Shown one piece after another: positions 1 to 8,668 of a DNA stretch of 64,000 nt. How positions within the stretch are numbered: position 1 is the first letter of the stretch; the number at the start of each line of letters is the position of its first letter. The stretch spans positions 248,001 through 312,000 of the forward strand of contig AHHB01000028.1 in NCBI GenBank assembly GCA_000242815.2. The letters are read 5' to 3'. A program made the position numbers and the translations under genes. Under the pieces are notes generated by a model. It did no database searches. It was not told where the DNA came from and saw only the letters and a list, made by a program, of their open reading frames with translations. The DNA comes from Janthinobacterium lividum PAMC 25724. GTDB lineage: Bacteria > Pseudomonadota > Gammaproteobacteria > Burkholderiales > Burkholderiaceae_D.

Positions 1-919
1 GCAGCGCGGTGCCCAGCAGTTTTTCGACTTCGTGTTTGAGTGATGGTGCCAGCGGCGAGCCGCCCGCATACGCGAAGCGCAGCCGGGTGGGCAGCGGCGT
101 GTCGGCGCCGCCCAGGGTTTGCAGCAGCTTGGCGTACATCGCGGGCACGCCTTGCACGATGGTCAATGCCTCGCTTTTCAGCGCGCCCAGCAGCGCGTCG
201 ACGGAAAAGCGCGGCACCAGATACAGCGCCGCGCCCGCATACAGCGTGCCCAGTGCAACCGAGGCCAGACCGTACACGTGCGAAATCGGCAGCACGCCGT
301 AGGCGCGGTCACTGGGCGTCAAGCCGCGCAATGTGCTTGAGACGGCAGCAATGAACAGCAGATTGCGGTGCGTCAGCATGACGCCCTTCGATTGTCCCGT
401 CGTGCCCGTCGTGTAGATCAGCGCGGCCACCTGTTCATTGCCGGTCACGCAGGCTTCGGCGATGGCTGTGTCGTTCAAGCCACCCGCCAGCAGCTCTCCC
501 ATGCCATCGACCCGGCATGGGGTCGCAGCGTGGCGCGCCGCATGCGCGGCCGCTTCCGGCGAGGCGCCGGCCAGGAACAGCACGCGCCGCGCCGAGCAAT
601 GCGTGGCGATGGTGTCGATCTCGCGTGCCGACAGGCGCGCATTGACGTTGACGATCCAGGCGTCGATACTGGCGGCCGCGAAGATCAGCGCCACTTGCAG
701 CGCGCCGTTTTCGCCCACCACCATCAGGCGGTCGCCGGCGCGCACGTCGAGCTTGCGCAATAACTGCATTGCATTTTCCACACTGTGCTGTAACTGCGCA
801 TAGGTCCAGTGCCGTCCACCCTCGTGCAGCGCGGGCGCGTCCGGCGCGCGCGCCGCCCAGTAGGCGGGGATAGCCGACAGGCGCGCCGGCAAGCGGGCCA
901 GCAAGGCTGGGATATCCAT
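1..919 (-). CDS. Acyl-CoA synthetase / AMP-dependent ligase, C-terminus cut by window edge
   Basis: Member of the ANL adenylating family, which activates a carboxylic acid as acyl-AMP and transfers it to CoA. The first 306 codons are present, and the reading frame runs open off the left edge. The P-loop-like A3 motif YTTGTTGQSKGVMLTH lies near residues 168-183, and a PISHVYGL segment follows it. The ATG at 919 starts 11 bp after the acyl-CoA dehydrogenase stop, so the two are probably co-transcribed with the IclR regulator upstream. The substrate cannot be told from this part. A fatty or aromatic acid is plausible from the dehydrogenase partner. Confidence 0.88.
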   Translation of the reverse strand, partial: MDIPALLARLPARLSAIPAYWAARAPDAPALHEGGRHWTYAQLQHSVENAMQLLRKLDVRAGDRLMVVGENGALQVALIFAAASIDAWIVNVNARLSAREIDTIATHCSARRVLFLAGASPEAAAHAARHAATPCRVDGMGELLAGGLNDTAIAEACVTGNEQVAALIYTTGTTGQSKGVMLTHRNLLFIAAVSSTLRGLTPSDRAYGVLPISHVYGLASVALGTLYAGAALYLVPRFSVDALLGALKSEALTIVQGVPAMYAKLLQTLGGADTPLPTRLRFAYAGGSPLAPSLKHEVEKLLGTAL

Positions 920-930
920 CGCCGCCTGCT

Positions 931-2085
931 TCACTTTTGCGCTGCCTTGATCATGTTGCGGGCGATGACGATTTGCTGGATCTGCGTCGTGCCTTCGTAG
1001 ATGCGAAACAGGCGCACGTCGCGGTAGAAGCGCTCGGCCGCATATTCGCTGATGTAGCCTGCGCCGCCGTGGATCTGCACGGAGCGGTCCGCCACGCGGC
1101 CGCACATTTCGGAGGCGAACAGCTTGCAGCACGACGCTTCTGTCGAAATGTCTTCCTGCCTGTCGCGCCGGCGCGCGCAATCGAGCACCATGCTGCGCGC
1201 GGCGTAAATTTCTGCCTTGCTGTCGGCCAGCATGGCCTGGATCAGCTGAAATTGCGCGATAGGCTGACCGAACTGCTGGCGCTCCATGGCATACGCCAGC
1301 GCGTCAGTGAGCATGCGCTCGGCCGCGCCCACGCAGACGGCGGCGATGTGCAAACGGCCCTTGTCGAGTACCTTCATGGCCGTCTTGAAGCCCACGCCTT
1401 CCTTGCCGCCGATGATGTTTGCTGCCGGTACGCGGCAGTTTTCAAAGATCACGTCGCAGGTATGCGCGCCTTGCTGGCCCATTTTCTTGTCGATTTTGCC
1501 CAGGGAAAGACCCGGCGTATCCTTTTCCACGATGAAGGCGGAGATCGCCGAGGCGCCGCGCTTGATGGGGTCCGTGCGCGCCATCACCGTGAAGATGCTG
1601 GCCTCGGGCGCGTTGGTGATGTAGCGTTTGCTGCCGTTGAGAATATAAAAATCGCCATCGCGCACGGCACTCGTGCGCAGCGATGCCGCATCGGAGCCGG
1701 AATCGGCTTCCGTCAGGGCGAATGAACCGATGATCTCGCCGCTCGCCAGCTTCGGCAGGTAGTGCTGTTTCTGTGCCTGCGTGCCGTCGATGACGATGCC
1801 TTGCGAGCCGATGCCGTTGTTCGTACCGATCAGCGAGCGGAAGGCGGGCGAAGTGCGGGCGATTTCAAAGGCGACCCGCACTTCCTCTTCCATGCTCAGC
1901 TCCAGGCCGCCATAGGCTTCCGGGATGGACAGGCCGAACAGGCCCAGTTCACGCATCTGCGCCACGATGGCGGGCGGTATCGTATCCGTTTCGGCTACCA
2001 GCGCCTCGTTCGGCACCAGCACTTCGCGCACGAAACGGGCGATGCTGTCGAGCAGAATGTTCAGAGTTTCTTCGTCGCGTATCAT
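931..2085 (-). CDS. Acyl-CoA dehydrogenase
   Basis: FAD-dependent alpha,beta-dehydrogenation of an acyl-CoA, with electrons passed to ETF. The 384-residue length is usual for the family. Family features are visible: the FALTEADSGSDAASL flavin/substrate segment, and a C-terminal helical domain with QIHGGAGYISEYAAERFYRD and RIYEGTTQIQ. A longer frame begins at TTG 2103, but the ATG at 2085 is preceded by GAGGA at good spacing, so I use that. It lies 40 bp downstream of the IclR-type regulator gene and 11 bp upstream of the acyl-CoA synthetase gene, an apparent three-gene catabolic operon. Confidence 0.93.
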   Translation of the reverse strand: MIRDEETLNILLDSIARFVREVLVPNEALVAETDTIPPAIVAQMRELGLFGLSIPEAYGGLELSMEEEVRVAFEIARTSPAFRSLIGTNNGIGSQGIVIDGTQAQKQHYLPKLASGEIIGSFALTEADSGSDAASLRTSAVRDGDFYILNGSKRYITNAPEASIFTVMARTDPIKRGASAISAFIVEKDTPGLSLGKIDKKMGQQGAHTCDVIFENCRVPAANIIGGKEGVGFKTAMKVLDKGRLHIAAVCVGAAERMLTDALAYAMERQQFGQPIAQFQLIQAMLADSKAEIYAARSMVLDCARRRDRQEDISTEASCCKLFASEMCGRVADRSVQIHGGAGYISEYAAERFYRDVRLFRIYEGTTQIQQIVIARNMIKAAQK

Positions 2086-2124
2086 CGGGGTCCTCGGAGG
2101 CAATGTTGAGAGGGGGCGCGCAGT

Positions 2125-2961
2125 CTAACCGCGACCCAGATTTTTTTCCACTGTCTTGACCAAGGCAACCAGGCGCGGCCCCAGGTCAGATTCGAGTTTT
2201 TCACGCGATAGCAGGAAGGCGGGGCCGCCGCAATTGAAGGCCATCACCTGTTCGCCGTCAAGGCCCGGCATGGGCACGCCCACCGCATGCACGTCACTTT
2301 GCCATTCGCCGGCAGAGATGCAAAAGCCGCGCTCCTGGTAATCCTTGAAGCCTTGCTCGATGCCGGCCTTGATGCGCGGCCAGCGTTCTGTGTCGTGTGC
2401 GCGTGCATGATCCATCAGATAGTCGCACTCGGCCTGCGGCAAGATGCACAGCAGGGCCTTGCCCATGGCCGTCGTCATCAAGGGAATGCGCGAACCGACG
2501 TCGAGGCGCAGGGTGACGTTGGCGCTGCTGCGACAGGTCTCCACGTAGACCATGCTGAGACGGTCGCGCGTGCCCAGCGACACGGAGGCCTGCGCATGTT
2601 CGGCCAGTTCTTCCATGTGCGGGCGTGCCATCTTGCGCACGTCCAGGTGCGACAGCATGCGGTAGCCGAGGGCCAGCACGCCGGCGCCCAGCTGGTACTT
2701 GCCCAAATTGTCCGAATAATTGAGGTAGCCCAGTTTGGTCAGGGTATAGCTGAGGCGCGAAATCGTCGGTTTCGGGATGCCCGTGCGCTTGGCCATGTCT
2801 GCGTTCGAGAGGAACACTTCGCCGGGGCAAAAGCAACGCAGCACTTCCAGGCCGCGCGCCAGCGCGTTGACGAACTGGCGGTCCTTGCCTTCCTCATCAT
2901 CGCTGAAGACCATGATTTCCGGATCTGCTGCGACCTGACGATTTGTCATATGTGCATTCAT
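2125..2961 (-). CDS. IclR-family transcriptional regulator
   Basis: Effector-responsive DNA-binding regulator of 278 residues. An N-terminal winged helix-turn-helix (about residues 25-85, containing LSNADMAKRTGIPKPTISRL) is followed by the IclR effector-binding domain (GSRIPLMTTAMGKALL, then GFCISAGEWQSDVHAVGVP). The start at 2961 was chosen because GGGGAGGTG sits seven bases before it; the longer open frame upstream lacks a site. It heads the operon with the acyl-CoA dehydrogenase and synthetase and probably controls it. The sequence resembles the PcaR/PobR branch, but the ligand is unknown. Confidence 0.9.
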   Translation of the reverse strand: MNAHMTNRQVAADPEIMVFSDDEEGKDRQFVNALARGLEVLRCFCPGEVFLSNADMAKRTGIPKPTISRLSYTLTKLGYLNYSDNLGKYQLGAGVLALGYRMLSHLDVRKMARPHMEELAEHAQASVSLGTRDRLSMVYVETCRSSANVTLRLDVGSRIPLMTTAMGKALLCILPQAECDYLMDHARAHDTERWPRIKAGIEQGFKDYQERGFCISAGEWQSDVHAVGVPMPGLDGEQVMAFNCGGPAFLLSREKLESDLGPRLVALVKTVEKNLGRG

Positions 2962-3301
2962 TTTCCACCTCCCCGAAGTGAGTTTGCCTAGCCGTAGCGT
3001 ACAAGTCAACCGTTTTGTGAAACGTCCGTTCGCACAGCGAAATGCTGCGCTGCATGAAAAAGGCCTGAGATTGGGCTCGCGCGCGACTTTGCTGATGCCG
3101 CACCGGCGCGCATTTGTGCAGCAGTTGGCGCGGGGGAGCAATTGTTGCGCGAAGCCGTGCAGTGATGCGCGGCAGGCGAGGGCGTCCTTGCCCTGCATGC
3201 GCGGGCTGGCGTTATGGATGTGCGCGGGGAAAACGCCGGTGTCGCCGACTGGCTGGCGCTGGAGAGGAGAAATTAAACTATTGTGTTGATAGTTGCGCGG
3301 T
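2962..3301. other. Intergenic region upstream of the IclR operon
   Basis: No convincing gene was seen. On the minus strand there is a TTGACT -35-like hexamer near 3004-3009. Immediately upstream is the small inverted repeat CGTTT-TGTG-AAACG at 3011-3024, a possible site for the regulator itself. The -10 region is poor. The rest shows nothing I can name. Confidence 0.35.
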
Positions 3302-3673
3302 TCAGGTCTTGACGTCGATCAGGCTGCCCAAGGCCTGGTCGGCCGCCTTGACGACATTCGCCGACAGGTTGAAGCCAGCCTTGTAGACAAGGTTATCCGT
3401 CAGTTCGGATGCCAGGCCCACACCGTTGGGCTTGCTTTCAGCGGCCTTGGCCGCAGTCGCATTGGCGCCGCTGACGCTCTCGCTGGCGGCCAGTTTGCGC
3501 CCTTAGACGGAAAGGGTGACGCCGGTGCCGGCCGGGCTGGTTTCCTGGAAGTTGGCCGACTGTGGCTGGAAGCCCGGCGTATTCGCATTGGCGATATTAT
3601 TGGCGGCCACGTCCAGCGCGCGCTGGTTGGCGGTCAGCCCCGAGGTACCGGTGGTGAGTGCGGATATGGACAT
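3302..3673 (-). pseudogene. Flagellar basal-body rod-type protein with internal stop
   Basis: The reading frame starts at ATG 3673, with AAGGAG well placed, and opens with SALTTGTSGLTANQRALDVA, followed by NNIANANTPGFQ. This is the N-terminal signature of flagellar rod and hook proteins (FlgB/C/E/F/G). TAA at 3503-3505 stops it after 56 codons. The same frame then continues without interruption to TGA at 3302-3304, giving 123 codons in total. The second half (ASELTDNLVYKAGFNLSANV) looks like the usual C-terminal rod-family helix. A single C-to-T change of CAA to TAA would explain it. No other flagellar genes are nearby. It could be a true lesion or a base-call error. Confidence 0.75.
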
Positions 3674-3939
3674 GACGGCTCCTTCAGAATGCCGCTAGTT
3701 TACTCTTGTTCCACCTGTTACGCCCTGTTTCCCCGGTTTTCTGCTCAGTTTTCCTTGTCGGCCCCTGAAAGCGTCGCCGGCTTACGCGCCAGCACCAGTG
3801 CAAACGCCGCTGACCATGCGCAATAGGCGTACCGCGCACGATAGTTGTCGCCGAAACGGGCGATGGGCGAATATACTAGGCGAAAAGGGAGGCGTTGCGC
3901 CTTCCGTCAGCCCTTATTATCGAGCGAGAATTCACCCTT

Positions 3940-5466
3940 ATGGCGTCATCCCCAGAAAACCTCAGCATGGCCGTGTTTTGCGACTTCGAGAACGTCGCGC
4001 TCGGCGTGCGAGATGCAAACTACGAAAAATTCGATATCAAGCCCATCCTCGAACGCTTGCTGCTCAAGGGCAGCATCGTGGTCAAGAAGGCCTATTGCGA
4101 CTGGGACCGTTATAAAAGTTTCAAGGGCACCATGCATGAGGCGAACTTTGAGTTGATCGAAATTCCCCATGTGCGCCAGTCCGGCAAGAATTCTGCCGAC
4201 ATCCGCCTGGTGGTCGACGCCCTGGACCTGTGCTACACCAAGGCGCATGTGAATACCTTCGTCATCATCAGCGGCGATTCCGACTTTTCGCCGCTGGTGT
4301 CGAAGCTGCGCGAAAATGCCAAGCAGGTGATCGGCGTGGGCGTCAAGCAGTCAACCTCCGACCTGCTGGTAGCGAACTGCGATGAGTTCATTTTCTACGA
4401 TGACCTGGTGCGCGAGAGCCGCCGCACTGCCGCCAAGCGCGATGCGCGCGAAAGCCCGGCTGCAGCCGTCAAGCGTTCGCCCGACGAAGAAGTACGCCGC
4501 AAGGAAAAATACGAGTCGCGCAAGACCGAAGCGATCGACATGGCCGTCGAAACCTTCGACGCGCTGGTGTCCGAGCGCGGCGACAGCGGCAAGATCTGGG
4601 CTTCGATGCTGAAAGAAGCAATCAAGCGCCGCAAACCGGACTTCAGCGAGTCTTACTATGGTTTCCGTACCTTCGGCAACTTGCTGGAGGAAGCGCAGAC
4701 GCGCGGCTTGCTCGAATTTGGCCGCGACGAGAAATCGGGCGCCTATGTCTACCGCAGCAGCGCCCTGGTAGCCGCGCCGGCTGCCGCGAACACGCAGACA
4801 GTCAGCGAGTCCACTGCCAGTGGCGACACTGGCGTGACGGCGGAAGAGGGCAACCATCGCGAAGGCGGTAGCCGCCGCGATTCGCGCCGCAATAGCCGTG
4901 GTGGCCGTAAGCAGAATGAACATCGCCGCGGCGAAGCGCCACAGGCCTTCGTGCCGGTGGCCGAGGCCGAAGCGGCTGTCACCGAGCAGTTTGTGCCGGC
5001 ATCACAGCCGAAAGTGCAGCCGGAAGCGTCGCAGGAAGCGCCGCAGGAAGTAGTCGAAGCGGTAACCGAGGTGGTGGCAGAAGAAGGCAGCGCCAAGCGC
5101 GGTTCGCGCCGTAATGGCCGTGGTGGCCGCAAGAATGGCGATGGCGCCCGCGAAGCGCGTGCCGAGGCAGTCGAGGTGGCAGCAGCGCCCGAGCCGGCGC
5201 CCGAGCCAGTAGCCGAGGTGGTCGTGGAAACGGTCGCCGAAACTGTTGCCGAAGCGAAGACCAAGGCCAAGCCGCGCACGCCGGCGCGCAAGGCGGCAGC
5301 ATCGAAAAAGCCGGTCAAGAAGGCGCTTGACGCCGTACTTGAAGCGGCGCCTGTCGTCGAAATGGCGCCGCTGGAAGTGGCGCTCGTGGCGGAAGCCAAG
5401 CCGGCCAAGGCGCCGCGCAAGACCCCGGCACGCCGTCCCGCGCGCAAGAAGGCGGAAGCGGCTTGA
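3940..5466 (+). CDS. NYN domain protein with OST-HTH/LOTUS domain and Ala/Lys-rich tail
   Basis: LabA-like protein of 509 residues. The N-terminal NYN domain (about 8-165) has PIN-type acidic positions in FCDFENV and in ISGDSDF, consistent with a metal-dependent RNase fold. A LOTUS/OST-HTH domain follows (about 195-280, DSGKIWASMLKEAIKRRKP to SGAYVYRSS), a module known to bind RNA. The remainder (about 285-509) is low-complexity, with RRNSRGGRK-type basic patches and Ala/Glu/Val-rich stretches ending in lysines. The ATG at 3940 was chosen; the frame is open further upstream to 3895 but without family sequence. An RNA-processing role is an inference from the domains. Confidence 0.87.
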   Translation: MASSPENLSMAVFCDFENVALGVRDANYEKFDIKPILERLLLKGSIVVKKAYCDWDRYKSFKGTMHEANFELIEIPHVRQSGKNSADIRLVVDALDLCYTKAHVNTFVIISGDSDFSPLVSKLRENAKQVIGVGVKQSTSDLLVANCDEFIFYDDLVRESRRTAAKRDARESPAAAVKRSPDEEVRRKEKYESRKTEAIDMAVETFDALVSERGDSGKIWASMLKEAIKRRKPDFSESYYGFRTFGNLLEEAQTRGLLEFGRDEKSGAYVYRSSALVAAPAAANTQTVSESTASGDTGVTAEEGNHREGGSRRDSRRNSRGGRKQNEHRRGEAPQAFVPVAEAEAAVTEQFVPASQPKVQPEASQEAPQEVVEAVTEVVAEEGSAKRGSRRNGRGGRKNGDGAREARAEAVEVAAAPEPAPEPVAEVVVETVAETVAEAKTKAKPRTPARKAAASKKPVKKALDAVLEAAPVVEMAPLEVALVAEAKPAKAPRKTPARRPARKKAEAA

Positions 5467-5485
5467 TAGGCTGAGCCGCAATAAA

Positions 5486-5516
5486 CGGGGCGGCAACTGC
5501 ATGCGCCCCGGTTTTT
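5486..5516 (+). terminator. Rho-independent terminator after the NYN-LOTUS gene
   Basis: Perfect 7-bp stem CGGGGCG/CGCCCCG with an 11-base loop, followed by G and TTTTT, 20 bp downstream of the stop. Confidence 0.88.
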
Positions 5517-5601
5517 AGCGGTACTGCCTTGCGCAAACCGCGCACCGAGATCTCCCCAAGCGTGTACGATGAGCGTTTTTTAACGCAGCGGGCGGTCAAG
5601 C

Positions 5602-6219
5602 ATGTACCACGGTGAGCGGTTCAATAGTATTTCCCATATGCTGGGCGCCGCGCTGGCGGCCATCGGCGGCGTCATCTTGGTCGCCGCCGCAGCTCGCGCG
5701 GGCGACCCCTGGAAAATCGTCAGCTGCAGCGTGTATGCGGCGATGCTGCTGACCCTGTACCTCACTTCCACCCTGTACCACAGCGTGCGCGGCAAGGCCA
5801 AGGCTGTGCTGCAGCGGCTCGACCACTGTGCCATCTACCTGCTCATCGCGGGAACCTATACGCCGTTCATGCTGGTGACCCTGCGCGGGCCATGGGGGTG
5901 GTCGCTGTTCGGCGTCGTCTGGGCGCTGGCGCTGTTTGGCATCGTGCAGGAATATGTGTACGCGAAAGGCGCGCGCATCCTGTCGCTGGTGATTTACGTG
6001 GCCATGGGCTGGCTGATCGTCATCGGCATCAAGCCGCTGCTGGCGGCGCTCGAGTGGAACGGTTTCCTGTGGCTGGTGGCCGGCGGGCTGTGCTACACGG
6101 GCGGTATCGTTTTCTATGCCACCGACCACAAGCTGCGCCATGGTCACGGCATCTGGCACCTATGCGTGCTGGCTGGCAGTAGCTGTCATTTTATCGCCAT
6201 TTTGTTCTACGTTGCCTGA
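5602..6219 (+). CDS. Hemolysin III family (TrhA/YqfA) membrane protein
   Basis: Integral membrane protein of 205 residues with about seven hydrophobic segments, in the PAQR-like hemolysin III family. Conserved histidine and acidic positions are present: FNSISHMLG near the N-terminus, STLYHSVRG and LQRLDHCAIYLLIAGTYTPF in the middle, and HGIWHLCVLAGSSCHF at the C-terminus. Despite the family name, a haemolytic role is not implied; membrane-energetics or lipid roles have been proposed for relatives. It stands alone between a terminator and the LysR gene. Confidence 0.88.
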   Translation: MYHGERFNSISHMLGAALAAIGGVILVAAAARAGDPWKIVSCSVYAAMLLTLYLTSTLYHSVRGKAKAVLQRLDHCAIYLLIAGTYTPFMLVTLRGPWGWSLFGVVWALALFGIVQEYVYAKGARILSLVIYVAMGWLIVIGIKPLLAALEWNGFLWLVAGGLCYTGGIVFYATDHKLRHGHGIWHLCVLAGSSCHFIAILFYVA

Positions 6220-6281
6220 TCTTGCCTATCGCCCTGATTGTTGCCGCGATTCTATTATAATGCCGGGATCTGTGAAATTCC

Positions 6282-6325
6282 GGCAATAATGTGGGCAATA
6301 ATGTGGGCAATAATGTGGGCAATAA
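6282..6325. repeat. 12-bp tandem repeat (about 3.6 copies) before the LysR gene
   Basis: The unit GGCAATAATGTG is repeated head to tail. It ends 10 bp before the chosen start of the LysR-type gene and is in frame with it. A GTG at 6291 inside the array could extend the protein by GNNV repeats, but the AAGAAGG ribosome site favours the later start. Confidence 0.85.
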
Positions 6326-6335
6326 GAAGGCAGCA

Positions 6336-7217
6336 ATGGATATCAATTCGGACGACCTGAAAATCTTCGTCACCGTCATCGACAGCGGCACCCTGAGCGC
6401 GGCCGCCGTGCATCTGGGGCAAACCACCTCGGGCGTCAGCCGCGCGCTGTCGCGCCTGGAAGACAAGCTGGCTACCTCGCTGCTGACGCGCACCACGCGG
6501 CGCATGGAGCTGACGGAAGAGGGGCAGCTATTTCTGGACAAGGCGCGCGCCATCCTTGCCTCGATGGAAGACGTCGAGGAATCGATCCGCATCCGCCGCC
6601 AGAAGCCTGCTGGGCGCCTGTGCGTGGATGCCGCCTCGCCCTTCATGTTCCATTGCGTGGTGCCCCACGTGGCCGAGTTTCGCGCCATGTACCCGGAGAT
6701 CCGTCTGGAGCTGAGCAGCAACGAGCAGATCGCCGACCTGCTCGCACAGCGCACCGATATCGCTATTCGCATCGGCGCGCCCGTCGATTCGAGCCTGCAT
6801 GCGCGAGCGCTCAGTGCCAGTCCCCTGCACGTGCTGGCCACGCCCGCCTACCTGGCGCGCCACGGCGTACCAGGCACGCCGGAAGCGCTGTCCGGCCATG
6901 CCCTGCTGGGTTTTGCGCAAGATGAACGGGGCAATCACTGGCCGCTGCGCCACGCTGCCGGCAACAGCCTGCAGATCGTGCCTGCGCTGGCCGCGACCAG
7001 TGCAGAAACGCTGCGCCAGCTGGCGCTGCACGACCAGGGCATCGTCTGCTTGCCCGACTTCATGGCGCAGGCTGACATCGCGGCCGGCCGCCTGGTCAAG
7101 GTGCTGCAGCCGTTTTACACCGGCTATCGCCAGCAGATCGACGCCGTGTATGAGCGCAATACGCAGCAGGCGCTGCGCATCCGCTGTTTCCTCGAATTCC
7201 TCCGGCAGAAGCTGTAG
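6336..7217 (+). CDS. LysR-family transcriptional regulator
   Basis: Regulator of 293 residues. The N-terminal winged helix-turn-helix (about 3-62) contains SGTLSAAAVHLGQTTSGVSR and the usual LTRTTRRMELTEEG. A type 2 periplasmic-binding-like effector domain occupies about 90-290. The start ATG 6336 is preceded by AAGAAGG. Its target is unknown: the neighbours are hemolysin III upstream and a broken zinc-ribbon gene two bases downstream of its stop. Confidence 0.92.
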   Translation: MDINSDDLKIFVTVIDSGTLSAAAVHLGQTTSGVSRALSRLEDKLATSLLTRTTRRMELTEEGQLFLDKARAILASMEDVEESIRIRRQKPAGRLCVDAASPFMFHCVVPHVAEFRAMYPEIRLELSSNEQIADLLAQRTDIAIRIGAPVDSSLHARALSASPLHVLATPAYLARHGVPGTPEALSGHALLGFAQDERGNHWPLRHAAGNSLQIVPALAATSAETLRQLALHDQGIVCLPDFMAQADIAAGRLVKVLQPFYTGYRQQIDAVYERNTQQALRIRCFLEFLRQKL

Positions 7218-7219
7218 CC

Positions 7220-7456
7220 ATGGACAGCGGCATGCAGTGTCCGACTTGCGGCCAATATGGCGACCTGCTGCATGCAATCATCCGCAAAACGGGGCAGCAG
7301 GTGATCGTCTGCTAGGAGTGCGACGCGCTGTGGGAGCAAGCAGAGGCGCAGACCGACGTTGCCAGTAAGCTCGATGTCGACGCGTTCCTGGCCGGCTGGG
7401 GTCCGCACGGAAGCTGGGAGGAACTTGAGGTCCTGGTGAGGCTGCCTGCGCTATAG
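7220..7456 (+). pseudogene. Small zinc-ribbon-like protein with internal TAG
   Basis: Starting at ATG 7220, the frame encodes CPTCGQYGDLLHAIIRK and then QQVIVC. It meets TAG at 7313-7315 (codon 32) and continues as ECDALWEQ through to TAG at 7454-7456 (78 codons if read through). The pattern CxxC-(x)n-CxxC, with the stop inside the second knuckle, is that of a small zinc ribbon. This suggests one substitution, for example of GAG, in an otherwise intact gene. The function of the family is unknown to me. Confidence 0.6.
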
Positions 7457-7555
7457 CGTGCGGCGGCAGCTGCAGTGCGCTGCGTGAGAAAACGCGTATT
7501 TTCCATCAAATCTGGCATGTTGGCCTATGGCAATCAAAAACATTCCAAGGATGAA

Positions 7556-8608
7556 ATGAAAAGGCTATTTTTCCTGATTGTCTTGCTGTGTGCGTCCAGT
7601 GCCGGCGCCGCTGAGATCAATTACGCCGGCAAGGCCGATTGTCGTGTTGCCGAGCATGCGCGGGTTGCCGGTCAAGCGGCGTACTGGAGTGGCGCCTGCA
7701 AGGAAGGCTATGCCAGCGGACCCGGTGCCTTGCAATGGAGCAAGGACGGCAAGGCAACGGAACGCTATGAAGGGACGCTGAGCGAGGGCCAGCCGCAGGG
7801 TGAAGGTATCGCGCAGTGGGCGGATGGCAGCCTGCACCAAGGCAGCTATCGGAACGGCATGCTTGAAGGTCCTGGCCTGATCGTCTTTGCGGACAAGGCA
7901 AAGATGACCGCCACGTTCGAGCGCGATGCGCCAGCCGGTGCAGTGACGGTGATAGCGCGAAATGGCGACCGCTATGAGGGCGGCTGGCAGAATGGTCCGG
8001 AAGGCAGCGGCAGCATGACATTTGCGTTGGGCGGCGTCTATCGGGGCGCATGGCACGAAGGGAATCCTCTGGGGGACGGCGAAATACTATATCCGAACGG
8101 ACAAGTGCTGAAGGCACGCTTCAATGGCAGCTTTCAGCTGACGCAGCAGCCGGAGGCTTCTGCGATACCGAGGCTGTATGACATCAAGCAGAAAGACGGA
8201 TATATCGGCTCGAATATTGCGCCCGTTGTCAGTAGCGGCCATGCCGTACCGCCGGAAAAATCGTATGCCGAATTGACACGCGAGCAGCAAATGCTCGTCA
8301 AACGCCGCTACCCCTTGTTGCAGGATGATGATGTGCCGGCCTATCCGGAAAAGGGCTTGTCGTTCGTGTCGCGCGCCATGCGCCATATGATTTCGTATGC
8401 GGGCATCACCGGTGTATTGCGCGCCAATGTCAGTGTCAACGAAAATGGCGTGCCACAGAGTGTCGTCGTGCTGGAAAGTCCCGACAGCGAGGCTGGCAAG
8501 CTGGCGGCGTCTGTCTTCATGCTCGCCAAATATTCGCCGGGCCGATGCGCGGGCCATCCCTGCGCGATGGTGGTGCCTTTCAGTTTCTCGCTGGAATTCA
8601 AGCAGTAG
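7556..8608 (+). CDS. Secreted MORN-repeat protein with TonB-like C-terminal domain
   Basis: Protein of 350 residues with a signal peptide (KRLFFLIVLLCASSAGAAE). Glycine- and tyrosine-rich MORN repeats follow at about 40-190 (YEGTLSEGQPQGEG, HQGSYRNGMLEGPG, YEGGWQNGPEGSG, YRGAWHEGNPLGDG). After a linker, the last 85 residues (GVLRANVSVNENGVPQSVVV to VPFSFSLEFKQ) resemble the TonB C-terminal fold. The start at 7556 has AAGGA upstream. It is probably periplasmic or outer-membrane associated. I cannot assign a pathway. Confidence 0.8.
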   Translation: MKRLFFLIVLLCASSAGAAEINYAGKADCRVAEHARVAGQAAYWSGACKEGYASGPGALQWSKDGKATERYEGTLSEGQPQGEGIAQWADGSLHQGSYRNGMLEGPGLIVFADKAKMTATFERDAPAGAVTVIARNGDRYEGGWQNGPEGSGSMTFALGGVYRGAWHEGNPLGDGEILYPNGQVLKARFNGSFQLTQQPEASAIPRLYDIKQKDGYIGSNIAPVVSSGHAVPPEKSYAELTREQQMLVKRRYPLLQDDDVPAYPEKGLSFVSRAMRHMISYAGITGVLRANVSVNENGVPQSVVVLESPDSEAGKLAASVFMLAKYSPGRCAGHPCAMVVPFSFSLEFKQ

Positions 8609-8668
8609 CGTCGCTGGCACGCCGCAACTGCTGCCATGCCTGTGAGTTTGCTTGAGCGAGATGCCCGC

